A program made the position numbers and the translations under genes. A model generated the notes under the pieces. That model was not told where the DNA came from. It searched no databases and saw only the letters and a program-made list of their open reading frames with translations. This document shows, piece after piece, positions 1-10,899 of a stretch of DNA of 64,000 nt. The stretch's first letter is position 1. Each line of letters starts with the position of its first letter. The stretch comes from Neckera pumila (Eukaryota > Streptophyta > Bryopsida > Hypnales > Neckeraceae), in contig OZ018417.1 of the NCBI GenBank assembly GCA_963969595.1, positions 12,650,501-12,714,500 on the forward strand. The letters run 5' to 3'.

Positions 1-840
1 GCAACGTCTACTACTAAGTAACAGGTATTCGCCATGCCATCGATCTGGAGAGAGACTCATTTCGCCATCGATCGATGTGGAGAGAGAGACTCTCATTATG
101 AAAACCTATTTGGAGAAGGTCAATGACCTGCTGCAAATGATGAGCACGCATGAATCCAATGTGCCACCTGACTGTATGTATAATTATGCACTGATGAGCA
201 ACTGAAATCGTTGGATCCCCGGCCTCAGTCCATCCTTTTTGTATATCGATCAGTATGTGACGTGGTTCAATCGTTGGCTAGCTAGAGCTAGCTCCAAACC
301 CCACCCGGCCGGCCATGCCAACCCAAAAAATAGTTTGTACTGTAAGTTGGCTGTTCGATTCTCAACCATTGTGATGATGGGAAATGCATCATTGCCGACA
401 GGCGCAACAGACTTTGGCCCAAATAATGCACATGCACACCCAAGTGCAATCGGCCCGGCGGGCCTAGCTAGTACTAGTTTGTTGAATGAGAGTCTGTTGT
501 GTTGTGGGTCTCACTCAGTCGTGGATCGGATGCACCTTCTGCAGCCACTTCGATCTCCGGCAGTCCGGCCCACCATTCAGCGGGACACACCAGTGCCACG
601 GTGGGTGGGTGGAGGCTATACTTTTGGAAGCCGCGCTGGTTTCGAGTCCAGGCAATGCAAGTACAATACGTACAGGAAAGGAATTCCGAGCTTTCATCAG
701 TAGGCTAGTGCCGGAGTGCAATTCGATCGACACCTTATTACGACACACCTGGAGATGGCTGCAAGAGACACGTTCAAAGGGTCTGACAACAGATAAGCTT
801 AATGCCAGAGCTGGTAATTAATAACCCTTAAAGCAGTCCA
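1..840. other. GC-richer block without a recognised gene
   Basis: This block is clearly richer in G and C than the following 20 kb and lacks the transposon families seen elsewhere. It has an imperfect direct repeat at about 31-101 (two units of about 34 bp around CATCGAT and GGAGAGAGACTC) and a cluster of GCTAGC palindromes near 279-293. Overlapping open frames of 70-150 codons exist at 239-821 on both strands. They start from non-ATG codons or overlap one another in several frames, and I recognise no protein domain in them. It may be promoter or flanking DNA of a gene lying to the left of the window; that is inference. Confidence 0.4.
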
Positions 841-1690
841 CGCATCCAAAAAGTGGATGCGCCTTGGTCAACCTCGATTATAACTTTCAAATTAACTATT
901 TAAACTAGAATCTGATTTAAACTAAAAAAAATGGAGCTTGACAAGTTTTGTTTCTATTCCATTTCAAAATTTTGAAAAATGCCAAAAATTGAGAGAGTTA
1001 TTCCAATGGAAAGCTCCAAATGTTAGAATCCAAATAACATAGTATGGTGTGTTTTTCATTCATAATTTTTTTTAAAAGAATTATTTTAGATTGAAATTTT
1101 AAAATTGTCTTTTTTGTTCCATCTTTCATTTATGGTTAAAATTACAAATCATTCTAATAAATATTATAATTTATATAACTGGATTTCCACCTTGAGCTTT
1201 AAAAAATCATAATAATTTGATTTTTCCATCAAAATTATTGAAAAAAACAAAACAAATAGAAAATGCATTTTTCCACTAGCAAAAAATATCAAAATTTTAT
1301 ACATCTATTAAATAAAAGGATAAATTTGGTTTGATAGTCGAATTTGACTTCAAGGTCTTTTGTTGTGGTTGTTTGGGTGTAAAAAATAAAATAACCAATT
1401 GAAAAATTTTCACACTAATTTCTGTTGCTACTTGTGACTCTTGAAAATTTTCAAATCATTTGAATTGTTTTTTCTATTTTTACTTGTTTATGGTCAATTT
1501 TTGCAACAAATATGATAACAATTATAATTTTTCATGAAACAAATTGAAGTTTCTCACAATCACATACAATTTAGAATCTCAAGTGATAAAAATATGATAT
1601 TTTTTTTGGAACACAATTTAAAATGCTAAATTCAGCTTAGAGAGGAAGTTTGACCATTTCACAATGGATCAAGACATTTAAGGGTTCAGG
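841..1690. other. AT-rich intergenic DNA
   Basis: I see no gene or transposon end here. A short perfect inverted repeat (CGCATCC / GGATGCG) forms a small hairpin at 841-861. Confidence 0.5.
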
Positions 1691-1694
1691 AGTA

Positions 1695-2013
1695 AGGTAG
1701 TCTGCTCTCTCTTGAAGCGAGACCATTTAAGTTGAGAGCTGATTGCCTTTTTCAGCAAAGCTAAACTCCTTGGAAACAATTTTCAGTATTTTTGTAGGGA
1801 GAAAAATGCGGACTGGCATCAAATTAATCCAAGTCGTTTCATATTTTGGGACCTTTGTGGAATTAGTTACGAATTTTTGAAGTTGAAATGCAGTGGTCCC
1901 TAAAAGTGACCACTTCCTCAAAAATTTGAACTATTAGTTTATTGAAGATAGAAAAATGCACGTCTATGTTAGTAGTCGCTTTAGAGCAGGGTCGCTTTTA
2001 GAGAACCCTCCTT
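1695..2013 (+). mobile_element. TA-flanked MITE, family B, copy 1
   Basis: The left end AGGTAGTCTGC follows a TA and the other end has an approximate inverted match next to TA at 2014-2015. The interior (GTCGTTTCATATTTTGGGAC, then GAATTAGTTACGAATTTTTG) recurs at 3380-3550 and, inverted, at 54088-54391. Copies 1 and 2 also share sequence to the right of the nominal end (TGGCCACC, TAGCAAGCT), so the real right boundary may lie near 2050. No coding capacity. Mariner/Stowaway-like by its TA flanks, but the superfamily is inferred. Confidence 0.55.
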
Positions 2014-2137
2014 TAGGTGTTTGTGGCCACCTTATAATAGCAAGCTAAGGTAAGTATACGTGTAACCAACCATGTCCAGTATCCAACCTGTAGGATGCGC
2101 TATTTCCAACCATGGTTGGAACTTAAGCTTGGAATGT

Positions 2138-2300
2138 GTGTTTTTTGTTCTTTCCAAGGTAGGAACTAATAAAGTCATGACACATATCCTTGAAGTAGTG
2201 ATCAAGAAAGGAATTTGGCTGTGATTAGAATTGGAAGATTCTAGACACTGGCTATTAGTAAGGAGTACTTTTTGGCTCCCAAAATTCACAATAATTTCAA
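2138..2300. repeat. Dispersed repeat H1, copy 1
   Basis: This stretch matches 15355-15545 in the same orientation. Shared landmarks are GGAACTAATAAA, TGACACAT, AGATTCTAGACA/AGAGTCTAGACA and TTTTGCCTCCCAAAATTCA or close variants. No ends or target duplication could be defined, and no protein is encoded. Confidence 0.5.
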
Positions 2301-2412
2301 TTTTCAGGAATAAAATTTTGAAAATTTTGTTATCTTTATATTTCCTCTCTTCCTACATGGGAAAAGTTTCCACCACCTCATATTGCGTACAATCTGCTCT
2401 AAAATTGCTTAA

Positions 2413-3350
2413 CCCCTAAAGGACTAAACATGCTTTTTTGAGAACATAGCTTTTTTGGGCAGCTCACTACGAGCGGAGATTTTATTTTTTTTCTTTGAAA
2501 TTTTCATGCAACATTTTTCCAAGGAGTAGCTTTAAGGCCCAACAATTTTCACATATCTTTTGATTACAGGATTAAAAAGTTATTGCATGATATGTCGTTT
2601 TCATTGCTCGGCGAGCAGCCCGGGCAGCAAAAAAACTTCTTTAAAAATCACTTTTTAAAAAAATAAAAATTTGAAATTGGTTCTTTAGATTTATATTTAG
2701 GTGGAAAGCTTTTGAATCATTCCATTTGGATCTATGAATCAAAAGTTATGAAGATTCTTAGTTTGAGGGTAGTTATGGAATCTCAACTCTAAAATACACT
2801 CTGAAGTCCTTTATTTCATTCAATTTTCAACATTTTTGAAAAAAAATAAAAACCTTGGGTGTAGATTGTTTATTACAACATTACATCCGTTGGAATTGGC
2901 ATGTTTCAAGTCCATAAATATATTCTTAACAATTTAGTGTTTCGAACCATTCTCTACCTCTTTCTACTTACTATTTTTTTCCTATATGTTGTACAATTCT
3001 AAATGATCTGAATTTTTTCAAGCATGTATCCAACTTGTCTAGGAAAATGAGTCCAAAGAGTAACCACCATTTTGGACATTTTTTCATACAAATGTGACCT
3101 TGTGAAGGACAGCTGCCTAGATTTTTGCAGGGGCAAAAAAAGGATTTTTGTCAATTCAACTGCTATTATCTTGCAATCTATACGGTGGAAAATTCTGAAA
3201 TTTTTTTCCACATCTTCTCAAACAAGTTTACTACAAGATCCTATGGTTGCATGTGTCCAAAAATGTTTTTTTTCTAAAATTTGATACTTGTATTAGAAAT
3301 GGCAGTTTTGGAGCGTTTTTGGTGAAAACATAGTCAAAAACCTTTAGGGG
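2413..3350 (+). mobile_element. TTAA-flanked piggyBac-like MITE, subfamily X (P1)
   Basis: The element starts CCCCTAAAGG and ends CCTTTAGGGG, with TTAA at 2409-2412 and 3351-3354. Length is 938 bp and there is no coding capacity. The right half has the landmarks conserved in all X copies: TTGCAATCTA, ACAAGATCCTA, ACATGTGTCCAAAAA and GGCAGTTTTGGAGCGTTTTT. The TTAA target and CCC-initial termini match piggyBac-type elements; Sola3 also uses TTAA, so the assignment is not final. It would need a transposase supplied in trans. Confidence 0.8.
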
Positions 3351-3354
3351 TTAA

Positions 3355-3610
3355 ATGATTGGTTAGTGGAACATTTATCTTATTCCAAGTCATTTCATAT
3401 TTTGGGGACCTTCGTGGAATTAGTTACAAATTTTTGAAGTTGAAACTTAGTAGTCACTAAAAGCAACCACCTCCTGAAAAATCTAAACTATTAGTTCATT
3501 GAAGAAAGTAAAATGCACCTTTGTGCCAGTGGTCACCTTTAGAGCAGGGTCACTTTAAGAGTACCCTCGCTTAGGTGTTTCTGGCCACCATATTTGTAGC
3601 AAGCTCGCTT
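3355..3610 (+). mobile_element. Family B MITE fragment, copy 2
   Basis: Matches the right two-thirds of the copy at 1695-2013 (AAGTCATTTCATATTTTGG, GAATTAGTTACAAATTTTTG, GAGCAGGGTCACTTTAAGAG, TGGCCACC). The left part is missing; the fragment begins a few bases after the right TTAA of the piggyBac-like element at 2413-3350. Confidence 0.5.
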
Positions 3611-3613
3611 TAG

Positions 3614-3940
3614 CATTAGAAAAAAAAGCATCCCTTTAGAGGGTTGCTCCACATTGACCAGCCAAACTATTTCAAGCTTGGCCTGTCAATCTCAAATGGC
3701 CCTAATTGAGCAGTCAGCTTTCGTACTTTTTTTATTTTTAATTTTAATTTTAATTTTTTTTTTAAGATTTTAAAAAATAAAATAAGAATAAAAATTATTA
3801 ATTTTTTACTTGCAAATTTGGGTTCCTACGCCATTGTCAATTGTTGCACGGAAATAGGGCAAAAAATAAATTTTCAACCCCAAAAAACACTATTTCAGGG
3901 TCCTTTGGAGGCCTTCGAAGGCCTGAAATTTTCTCTAATG
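3614..3940. mobile_element. CATTAG-ended MITE, family C, copy 1
   Basis: The left end CATTAGAAAAAAAAGCATCC and right end TTTTCTCTAATG are inverted relatives. The interior carries a conserved block (GGGTTGCTCCACATTGACC near 3640, GGGTTCCTACGCCA near 3820) shared with 46526-46888, separated by an A/T-rich centre. No coding capacity. No clean target duplication is visible for this copy. Confidence 0.6.
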
Positions 3941-3985
3941 ACTGAACATTGGAGAGAAATTTGGGATCTTTCAGTAAGTTACTAA

Positions 3986-4551
3986 GGGCTGCTTTACACC
4001 AAGAGGCCGGGCCAATTTCCTATGTCAGAGGCTAAGAATCTTGACTTCTGATTGGACAAAAGGCTCAAATCAGCCCCAAACCCTTTACACGAAGAGGCTG
4101 GGCCAATTTGGTGAATTGAATTTTTTATTCAAAAAAGACATGATCTGACATGGCCCGAGCTTGCTAAATTGGGTGCACCAAAAATGGGAGGCCAATTCTT
4201 GGCCTTGGAGCCAATGTCAGATTTTAATTAAAAAAATCGTTTTAATAAAAAACTATTTTTTTCAACTAATCATTACCGTTGGATTTTGTGCAATCAACCT
4301 CATGGGGATTAGGATTGGCCTTTAGGTGTAAAGTGGCCCTGAAAATTTCAGCCCCTCTCTCTTTCTTTTGTAGGTTTTATTGAATCGGCCCGGCTTCTTG
4401 GCCTTAAGGCCTTTACATATGGGAAAATTGGCCCCCATTATGATCTTATTCTAATGGAAAGTTGAGGCCGGCCTCTAGCCCAAAAGGGGCTGAAATTTTG
4501 TTCAATTGGCTTGAAGGAGAATTGGCCCGGCTTCTTGGTGTAAAGCGGCCC
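3986..4551 (+). mobile_element. Harbinger/Tourist-like element A1 (uninterrupted copy)
   Basis: The inverted ends are GGGCTGCTTTACACCAAGAG and the complement of CTTGGTGTAAAGCGGCCC. TAA borders both sides (3983-3985 and 4552-4554), the 3 bp TWA duplication typical of PIF/Harbinger (Tourist) elements. It is 566 bp and non-coding. Inner sequences near 4083 (CCCTTTACACGAAGAGGC) and 4322 (TTAGGTGTAAAGTGGCCC) repeat the terminal motif in inverted orientation, so A1 is itself a composite, with one element apparently inside another. A single TTAA at 4404-4407 is the empty site of the piggyBac-like insertion in its sister copy at 35216-36701. Confidence 0.8.
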
Positions 4552-4554
4552 TAA

Positions 4555-5238
4555 GTGTAATTCTGAATTTTTTTTGCACCACGTCAGTGGCAGTCAGACA
4601 AGAAGAATATTCTTTTCCACTCCAGAAAAATGATGATTTTTCCACAAACTACAATTTGTGGTGAGATTTATTAGTTTCAATTGGGTTGGAACTGACATTT
4701 TATTCTGATGATCTAACCCCCATGGGCTTTTTAAAAATTAAATATTGAATTTTCATCTAGTTTTTGAAATTAAATGTTTTTAAGCTTTATTAAGAAAATG
4801 ACTGCTCCAATAATCTATTGTTTATTCCAATTTACTTTTTTTTCCAAATTGTTAAAATTGTAATTTTTGTGATACTTTGAAGATAGCACCTTGAAAGCTC
4901 AAAAATACCACTTTTGAACTTTTTCTATCAAATTTCTCTTGGTGTGAGCTCAAGGAGTATATCAATTAGACAATGATATCTATCACTATTATTTCCATTT
5001 GTCTTTTATTCTTCATACTATTTAAAGAATTTTATAATTTCTAAAATTTTTATAAAGAAATTTCTTTTAAAAATCATATTAAACTCAAATTGATGTTTTT
5101 ATTTATGAAAAAATGAGATTAAATTCTAGACATATATTACTACATGTGAAAAAATATTGAAATTTTAAAAATACGTATTTTAACGTAGAAATCTAATGAA
5201 GTTTGACAAAGCCTGGACAAGAAATGTTCTTTAAGGGC
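4555..5238. other. AT-rich intergenic DNA
   Basis: I see no gene, RNA or transposon boundary in this stretch. Confidence 0.5.
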
Positions 5239-5241
5239 TAA

Positions 5242-5377
5242 GGGAAGCTTTATACCTAGAGGCCGGGCCAATTTGTTGTATAAGGGGTCCAAAATCTGCA
5301 CCTGTAATTGGACAAAAGTCTAAAATTTATGCAACTAGCTCAAGGGAAATGGCTCGGCCTCTAGGTGTAAAGCATCC
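5242..5377 (+). mobile_element. Short Harbinger/Tourist-like MITE A2
   Basis: A 136 bp relative of A1 with ends GGGAAGCTTTATACCTAGAG and the complement of CTAGGTGTAAAGCATCC. TAA lies on both sides (5239-5241 and 5378-5380). Internally deleted and non-coding. Confidence 0.75.
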
Positions 5378-5380
5378 TAA

Positions 5381-6097
5381 TTTCAGTACACGGTAGATAT
5401 ACCCATTGCCATTATCGTAAATGTAGGCATGGCTCAACACCTCTCTACCAAATATTTAATTTTTGCCAATATTATTCTTTTCACAGCATTGAGATTTTTG
5501 TTTTTTGAAAAGAGAACTTCCTTCAAATTTGGGCATCTAATTCTAAAATTATTTTTTGTCAATCTTGCCCTACAACTATGGTACCTTTCAAATTTTCAAA
5601 TCTACTAAAATAATTCCACCTAATTATACGATCTCTTTGTAAAATCAACACCTACATACCCTTGCCTAAAATGTACAGTCTCTATTACAAGTGTCTAAGT
5701 TTGAATTGGGATATTCCTAATTTAGCACTTTAAAAATTCATAGTTTACTCCCACAATGTGCATAAAATGCATACAAAGAGGATGTAGAATCACCTTTTAC
5801 TCCCAACAAGATCCAACAAGAACTTAGAAAGTTGAATTATAAGAATCATGCTGAAATACTTATGTGGTCAAGTTTAGGTGTTGTTACCTAAGATGTTTCA
5901 AGAGTGCTTCTTGGATCTTAACTTAGTCAAAAGTTTGAAGTGAATAATTACTAACAACACAATGTTATATTGAGAGTAAAATTGACCATCCTAAGGTAGA
6001 AAATGGTGATTTTGAAATAGTTGACATTCATTAATAAATGTTTGGAGCACTCTTAGAAGGACGCTTTGGATAATCATTGTAGTGCAATTTGAACAAT
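5381..6097. other. AT-rich intergenic DNA
   Basis: No supported feature; only short A/T runs and out-of-frame stops in all frames. Confidence 0.5.
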
Positions 6098-6515
6098 AGG
6101 ACCATTGGAATTGGCATTTTTCAATTCCATAACTAAATGCTGAACAATTTAGTATTTTGAATCATTTACTACTACTTTCTACTTATTATTTTTTTCCTCT
6201 ATTTTGTACAATTTCAAATGATCTGAAATTTTTCAAGCATATAGCCAACTTGCCTTGAAGAATGAATTTAAAGAAGTACCACCATTTTGGACTTTTTCTA
6301 TTTTGGAATTTTTTCATACTTTTTTCATGACTTTGTGAAGTGCAGCTGCCCTTTTTTTGTAGTGCCCAAAAGAATTTCTATCAATTCAAATACTGATATC
6401 TTGCAATCTACATGGCGGAAATTTTTGAAATATTTCCACATCTTTTCAAACTAGCACACCGCAATATCCTACGGTTACATATGTCTAAATTCATGTTACA
6501 TTCATAAATTTGGAA
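6098..6515 (+). mobile_element. Truncated piggyBac-like X fragment
   Basis: This matches the right-central part of the X elements: GGAATTGGCATTTTTCAATT, TTTAGTATTTTGAATCAT, GTGAAGTGCAGCTGCC, TTGCAATCTACATGGCGG, ATCCTACGGTTACAT. Both TTAA-bordered termini are missing, so this is a decayed internal fragment. Confidence 0.6.
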
Positions 6516-6785
6516 ATATTGTTGTGACACGATATTGACATTCATTACTACCATGCAGTTTAGGCATATCATTCATATTTGAGTTTGAAGTGCAAAAGTT
6601 GCAAGATAACTATACATGACAAAATATGTATGACTTCAGTGGTTTAGTGATGAGCGACTAATTTCGTGCAACATTAGCGCTTTTCTAAGACACATAAAGT
6701 TAGTGCAACAAGCACACAACATCATGTCTGTGCATAGTTATTGTACTAACATTGCATGTTTTTATTTTTCACAATTTCAATACTA

Positions 6786-7197
6786 AGTCAATTGAAAAGC
6801 AGAAATTGTTTCAAAGTAAAAATTTAAACCTCATTTAGGCATAGTAGAATAACTTTTTTCAAAAAACTTTGAACTAAGAAAAGTTGGTAAATGAATCTAG
6901 CTTTCATGTCCAAATATTTGTTTGATATTTAGAGTCTCCAATCAAAAGTTATGGACAAAGTTTAGAGACGGGTTCAAAAGGACATTTTTTTGACATTTTC
7001 AAACATTGCCTTTGAATTTTGTCCATAACTTTTGATTGGAGGCTCTAAATCTTAAACGGATTTTTGGAGATGAAATTTGGATTCATTTACCAGCTTACAC
7101 TAGCTTAATTTTTTTTTAAAAGGCATTCTATTATGCCAAATTGAGGTATGAATTTCTACTTTGAACACGATTTATACATTTTCAAAACAACTTGACT
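6786..7197. repeat. 412 bp imperfect long inverted repeat (hairpin)
   Basis: The left arm (about 6786-6960) and right arm (about 7018-7197) are imperfect reverse complements along about 175 bp. Anchor matches are CCAATCAAAAGTTATGGACAAA against TTTGTCCATAACTTTTGATTGG at the inner end (each shown at 22 bases only through its inner 20), and TTCAAAGTA against TACTTTGAA further out. The loop is about 57 bp. It could be a foldback MITE or the source of a hairpin RNA. No target duplication was found. Confidence 0.7.
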
Positions 7198-7250
7198 ATG
7201 AGAAGTGAAGCTCTCAGCTTCAAGTTATCCCATATCTTTTGAGTGTCCAT

Positions 7251-7316
7251 AGATTGGATTATAGTATAAAGAAGACCTTGACAATAGTATTGATTGGATT
7301 ATGGTATAAAGAGGAT
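7251..7316 (+). repeat. Short tandem duplication, 40 bp period
   Basis: GATTGGATTATAGTATAAAG at 7252 is repeated as GATTGGATTATGGTATAAAG at 7292. Only two units are present. Confidence 0.6.
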
Positions 7317-7862
7317 CAACAATTGAACGTTGACAATACTTTTTGGAACAATGATAGCATTTAATAAGCATTATTCCAGTAATGACTCCAATGACATTGC
7401 TGTCATGGATTTTCCATGTCCTTCAATGCAGAAAAAATGCATGATAAAAAATGTAACTTTTTGTGCATAATTTGTGTTTTTTGCGCACTTGTGATTAACG
7501 TATAAAAGCTACATAGTTAATATAAATTACAAAATAGTGCCATTTCTATGCAATAATCATGTGCATCGTAACGATGCAATAACTTACAAATTAACATATG
7601 CACCCCGGAAATAATAGTAACTACATGATAATTGCTAACAATTCTTCGGTTCTGAACTTTGAAATGTAGTACTAAATGTAACAAAGTTATAGAGATTTCA
7701 ACCACACAATCAAAGTTAGATAACACTTCAAATGCTATGATGTTTTTGAATCCAAAAGGCCTTGGGCTTTTAGGGGTTCAAGCATTCAAACTTGGTTCAA
7801 TGGAGTTTGGTGTTGTGTTTTTTTTTATAGTTTGTACTATTCGAAGTTAAACGTTCTTTTAA

Positions 7863-8807
7863 CCCCTAAAGGCCTTAGGCCTATTTTTTGCCAAAAAACA
7901 CCCAACACTACCATTTTTATAGCAAAGAGTAAAAAAATTGAAAATTTTTTTTTTTGCACATGTAACCATAGAATCTTACACATAATTAGTATGAGAATTT
8001 GTGGAAAACATTTCAGAATTTCTGACCGCATAGATTGCAAGATATCTGCGTTTAAAGTGAAAAAAACAAGTTTTTCAGCACATTGCAAGACTAGATTTTA
8101 TGGCTTTGAACACTTTAAACTTAAATTTCTTGCACTACATAGTTTTGAGCTTTAAATCTTTATACTAGAGAATTGAGTTGAGAGTCTAGGGGAAAAAATT
8201 CAAAAAAACTTAATTTTCATTCTTAAGAAAATTGTTAAGTAGAAATAAATAAAAAATAGAAGGAAAATCTAAAATCTAAAAATCTCTAAAATGGAATTAA
8301 AATGCACTAGTTCCAATGGTGAGGTTATTTTAGCGAGCAAACCAAACCATGTGAAATTTTTCTTTTTGAAAAATTGTACAAATTGCATTCAAAAATGAAT
8401 CCTACAAGTTATTTTTTCAAAAAGATGCTCTAATTGCCTAAAAAACAAGATTGTCCATAATTTTCTCATAAAAAATCCATATGAAATGAATCAAGCTTTC
8501 TAGATAGACAAAAATATAATATACAAGAGAAAAAAGAACTTAAATTTTTTGTTTTGTTTTTGCAAGTTTTTTTTGTTGCCTCCACCCCACCCCCCACCCA
8601 CCCACCCCGCCCCTCCTCTTTGTTTTGAGCTTATTTGGGCATAACTTTTGTTCCCGGGCACTGATTGAAAAAAAATTAAATTCCCACAAAGCTTAGCAGT
8701 TTTTCTATCTTCAAAATAACTTTCCGAAAATCATGACAAAAATTCAACCCATAGGTACCTGCTCAAAATCTTGTTTGTTCCCCAAAGTGACAATAGGCCT
8801 GTAGGGG
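7863..8807 (-). mobile_element. TTAA-flanked piggyBac-like MITE, subfamily Y (P2)
   Basis: Ends CCCCTAAAGG and CTGTAGGGG are bordered by TTAA at 7859-7862 and 8808-8811; length 945 bp. It lies inverted relative to the Y copy at 37051-37968: the start of this copy (GGCCTTAGGCC, then TTTTTTGCCAAAAAACAC) is the complement of that copy's right end. A C-rich run (8580-8620) sits near the middle. Non-coding; the open frames seen on both strands here are not conserved between copies. Confidence 0.75.
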
Positions 8808-8847
8808 TTAACATCCCTTCTACAAACTGGAGTTCACTTTACTATGA

Positions 8848-9135
8848 CATTAGATGACATTTGAGGGTATTGGAAGACCGTGAGTTCTCGAAGAGTTCTC
8901 TGTATTTTTAGACTGCAAGAACGCAGCTGCATCAGTTGGTTGATGTGGCTAGCGTTGTGCCACATCAATTTTGAAAAAAAACAAAAATAAATTTAAATGA
9001 TATTTACAAAAAACAAAATAACAATAAATTTTTTTGAAAAAATAAAATTCTAATAGCCCGTACTGTAGTTCATAGAATTGGGCCAGATTTGGAAACGAGC
9101 CTGAAATGTCAAATGCCCTCAAATGTCATCTAATG
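8848..9135. mobile_element. CATTAG-ended MITE, family D, copy 1
   Basis: The inverted ends are CATTAGATGACATTTGAGGG and the complement of CCCTCAAATGTCATCTAATG, a 20 bp perfect match. The interior shows GAGTTCTC, a GC-richer patch with GATGTGGCTAGC and CCACATCA, then an A/T-rich centre, the same order as in copy 33200-33496. Non-coding; the target duplication is unclear. Confidence 0.7.
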
Positions 9136-9185
9136 ACTCAATTATACAAAATTCTTTGAATGGCACACACGCAATAGACAGTTTG

Positions 9186-9206
9186 TAAGATTATTGGACC
9201 CAACTG
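9186..9206. mobile_element. Isolated terminus of foldback family E
   Basis: TAAGATTATTGGACCCAACTG followed by TA resembles the outer end of the foldback element ending at 17785 and an end at about 15881. No partner end was found nearby, so it is probably a fragment. Confidence 0.35.
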
Positions 9207-9689
9207 TACGTTACATCATCAAATTACATCATCACGGACAAGAAAAAAAGTGCCCCAATTTTTTTTTAAATCTTGGGACCTGGCTTTTCATCACTGTCTG
9301 GTGCCCAAAACTTGGAGAAACAATACAATGACACAATGACAATGAACTGAATGAGGGGAAATGAATTCCCAGGATTAAATAATTTCCATATTCTCCAAGC
9401 TGCTTGCAACTGACCCCCAACTAAAGCCCTGAACTTAGGGTGATTATTTGCAACTCACATGCAAATAATTTATAATTAATTTGCATCATCTACAATGGTG
9501 ACTTAGGAGACCTTGTCAAGTGTCAATAATAACCCACCATTGGATCGACTTTGGGAGGGGCTTGGCTACCGCTGATCATGGAACCCCGGTAAATGATTCG
9601 GGTCAATTGCCATCCAGCAAAAAAAAGTTTTCTTAGGAGGATATTATATTAATAATAAAACTAATTTCTGATGTAAACTTTTTTAAAGT

Positions 9690-10010
9690 TTAGTTTAATA
9701 TGTGCAAAAGTGGGAATCCGCACTGCTCAAACTCAATCCCAAGACTCCCAAGTACTGTATGAGACCAGTACAGTATTGTATGTCAATCAATGTTTGGGGA
9801 GAACTGTCGGTTAGTTCATTGTTGGCCGGTGGAATTGGGGAAAAACAACGTTTGCGATTTGAAAATATGGTGAAAAAAAATCGGTGAAAACATCTATAAA
9901 GAGTAAAAAAAATAGAGAAAATAAACAGATGCGGTATTTGGAAAATTGATTCAATATGGGAACCTAAGGAAAAGAGCTGTTGGTAGAACTCAAAAAATCT
10001 CTAGAATGTT
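9690..10010 (+). repeat. Dispersed repeat H2, copy 1
   Basis: This matches 57930-58215 in the same orientation. Shared landmarks are a GGAATTGGGGAAAAA-type string, GATTTGAAAATATGG / AATTTGAAAACATTGG, AAAAAATAGA, and GTAGAACTCAAAAA / GTAAAACTCAAAAA. No ends could be set; it may be a remnant of a larger element. Confidence 0.45.
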
Positions 10011-10018
10011 GATATTAA

Positions 10019-10897
10019 CCTCTAAAGGACCAATGTGTTTACAAGCCCAAAACTACTTTGAAATACTCGTTTCCAAAGCAAGGGCAAAATCTTCATCAAT
10101 ACTTATATTTTAACAAATCCAACCGTAGGATCCTTTGGTTAACTTGTTCAAATACATCGTCCAAACTTTTAGAATGAATATCCACACAAATTGCAAGTTT
10201 AATGTGCTTAAACTTCAAAAGGTGAGGTTTTGTCTTTCAAATTTTTTAGAAAAAAATACACATGTCTTATAACTTGTGCATTTTAGTACATATGTTGAAA
10301 AGTGGGTTGAAAACATATGGCAAAAATTTAAATCAAAAATACTTTTATATTCATCTTTAAAAAAATTGTAAAATGGAAGGTAATATAGAATCACAATGAA
10401 AAAACTAATTTGTTAATAACTTTTATAAGAAATTAAAAATTCTTAATCCTAGTGGTGAAATTGTTCTAGTAAACAATTATTATCATTTATTTTAATTTGA
10501 ATGTGAAAGTTTTCAAATTTGAGAGCAAAAGATGACTTTATATTTTTTTTCTATCTTCATTGTCCTCAAAATAAAAATCTTCATAACTTTAACTTCATTA
10601 TTTGAAATTGAATGGATCAATTTTTTTAGTAGGTATTGATCTATAAATTCCCAAAAACCAATGAATATGTTTTTGGAGTATATTTTTTGATGCCCAATTT
10701 GACATTGAAATTTTTAAAAATCCTTCTAGCTATTGCAATATTTATTAGAATGACATGAAATAAAAGTTCACACGTAGATTATGATGAGTAGCACCCATCC
10801 TTAATAAAATCATGCAAAAAGTCTATATTATGAAGTCAATAAAGGCTGCCTAAGTTTACAAAAAGTCCAAAGTGGGCTCCTTAGTGGTCCTTTAGGG
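10019..10897 (+). mobile_element. Diverged TTAA-type element (P3)
   Basis: The left end CCTCTAAAGGACC follows TTAA at 10015-10018. The right end GGTCCTTTAGGG at about 10886-10897 lacks a clean TTAA (AATAA follows). The internal AACCGTAGGATCC echoes the conserved block of subfamilies X and Y, but most of the interior differs. A related remnant starts at 14411. Non-coding. Confidence 0.5.
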
Positions 10898-10899
10898 AA

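Noticed and set aside
239..821. Overlapping frames of 111-154 codons read as a gene
   Set aside because: They begin at non-ATG codons or overlap in several frames on both strands, with no domain or splice pattern; most likely chance openness in GC-richer DNA.
2409..2425. CCCTAAA within the element ends resembles the plant telomere repeat
   Set aside because: Only one heptamer occurs at each end and it lies within a defined inverted terminus; no tandem telomeric array is present.
7832..8155. 107-codon frame within the Y element as a transposase
   Set aside because: The frame is not conserved in the Y copies at 16261 and 37051 and shows no DDE/DDD motif; the elements are non-coding.
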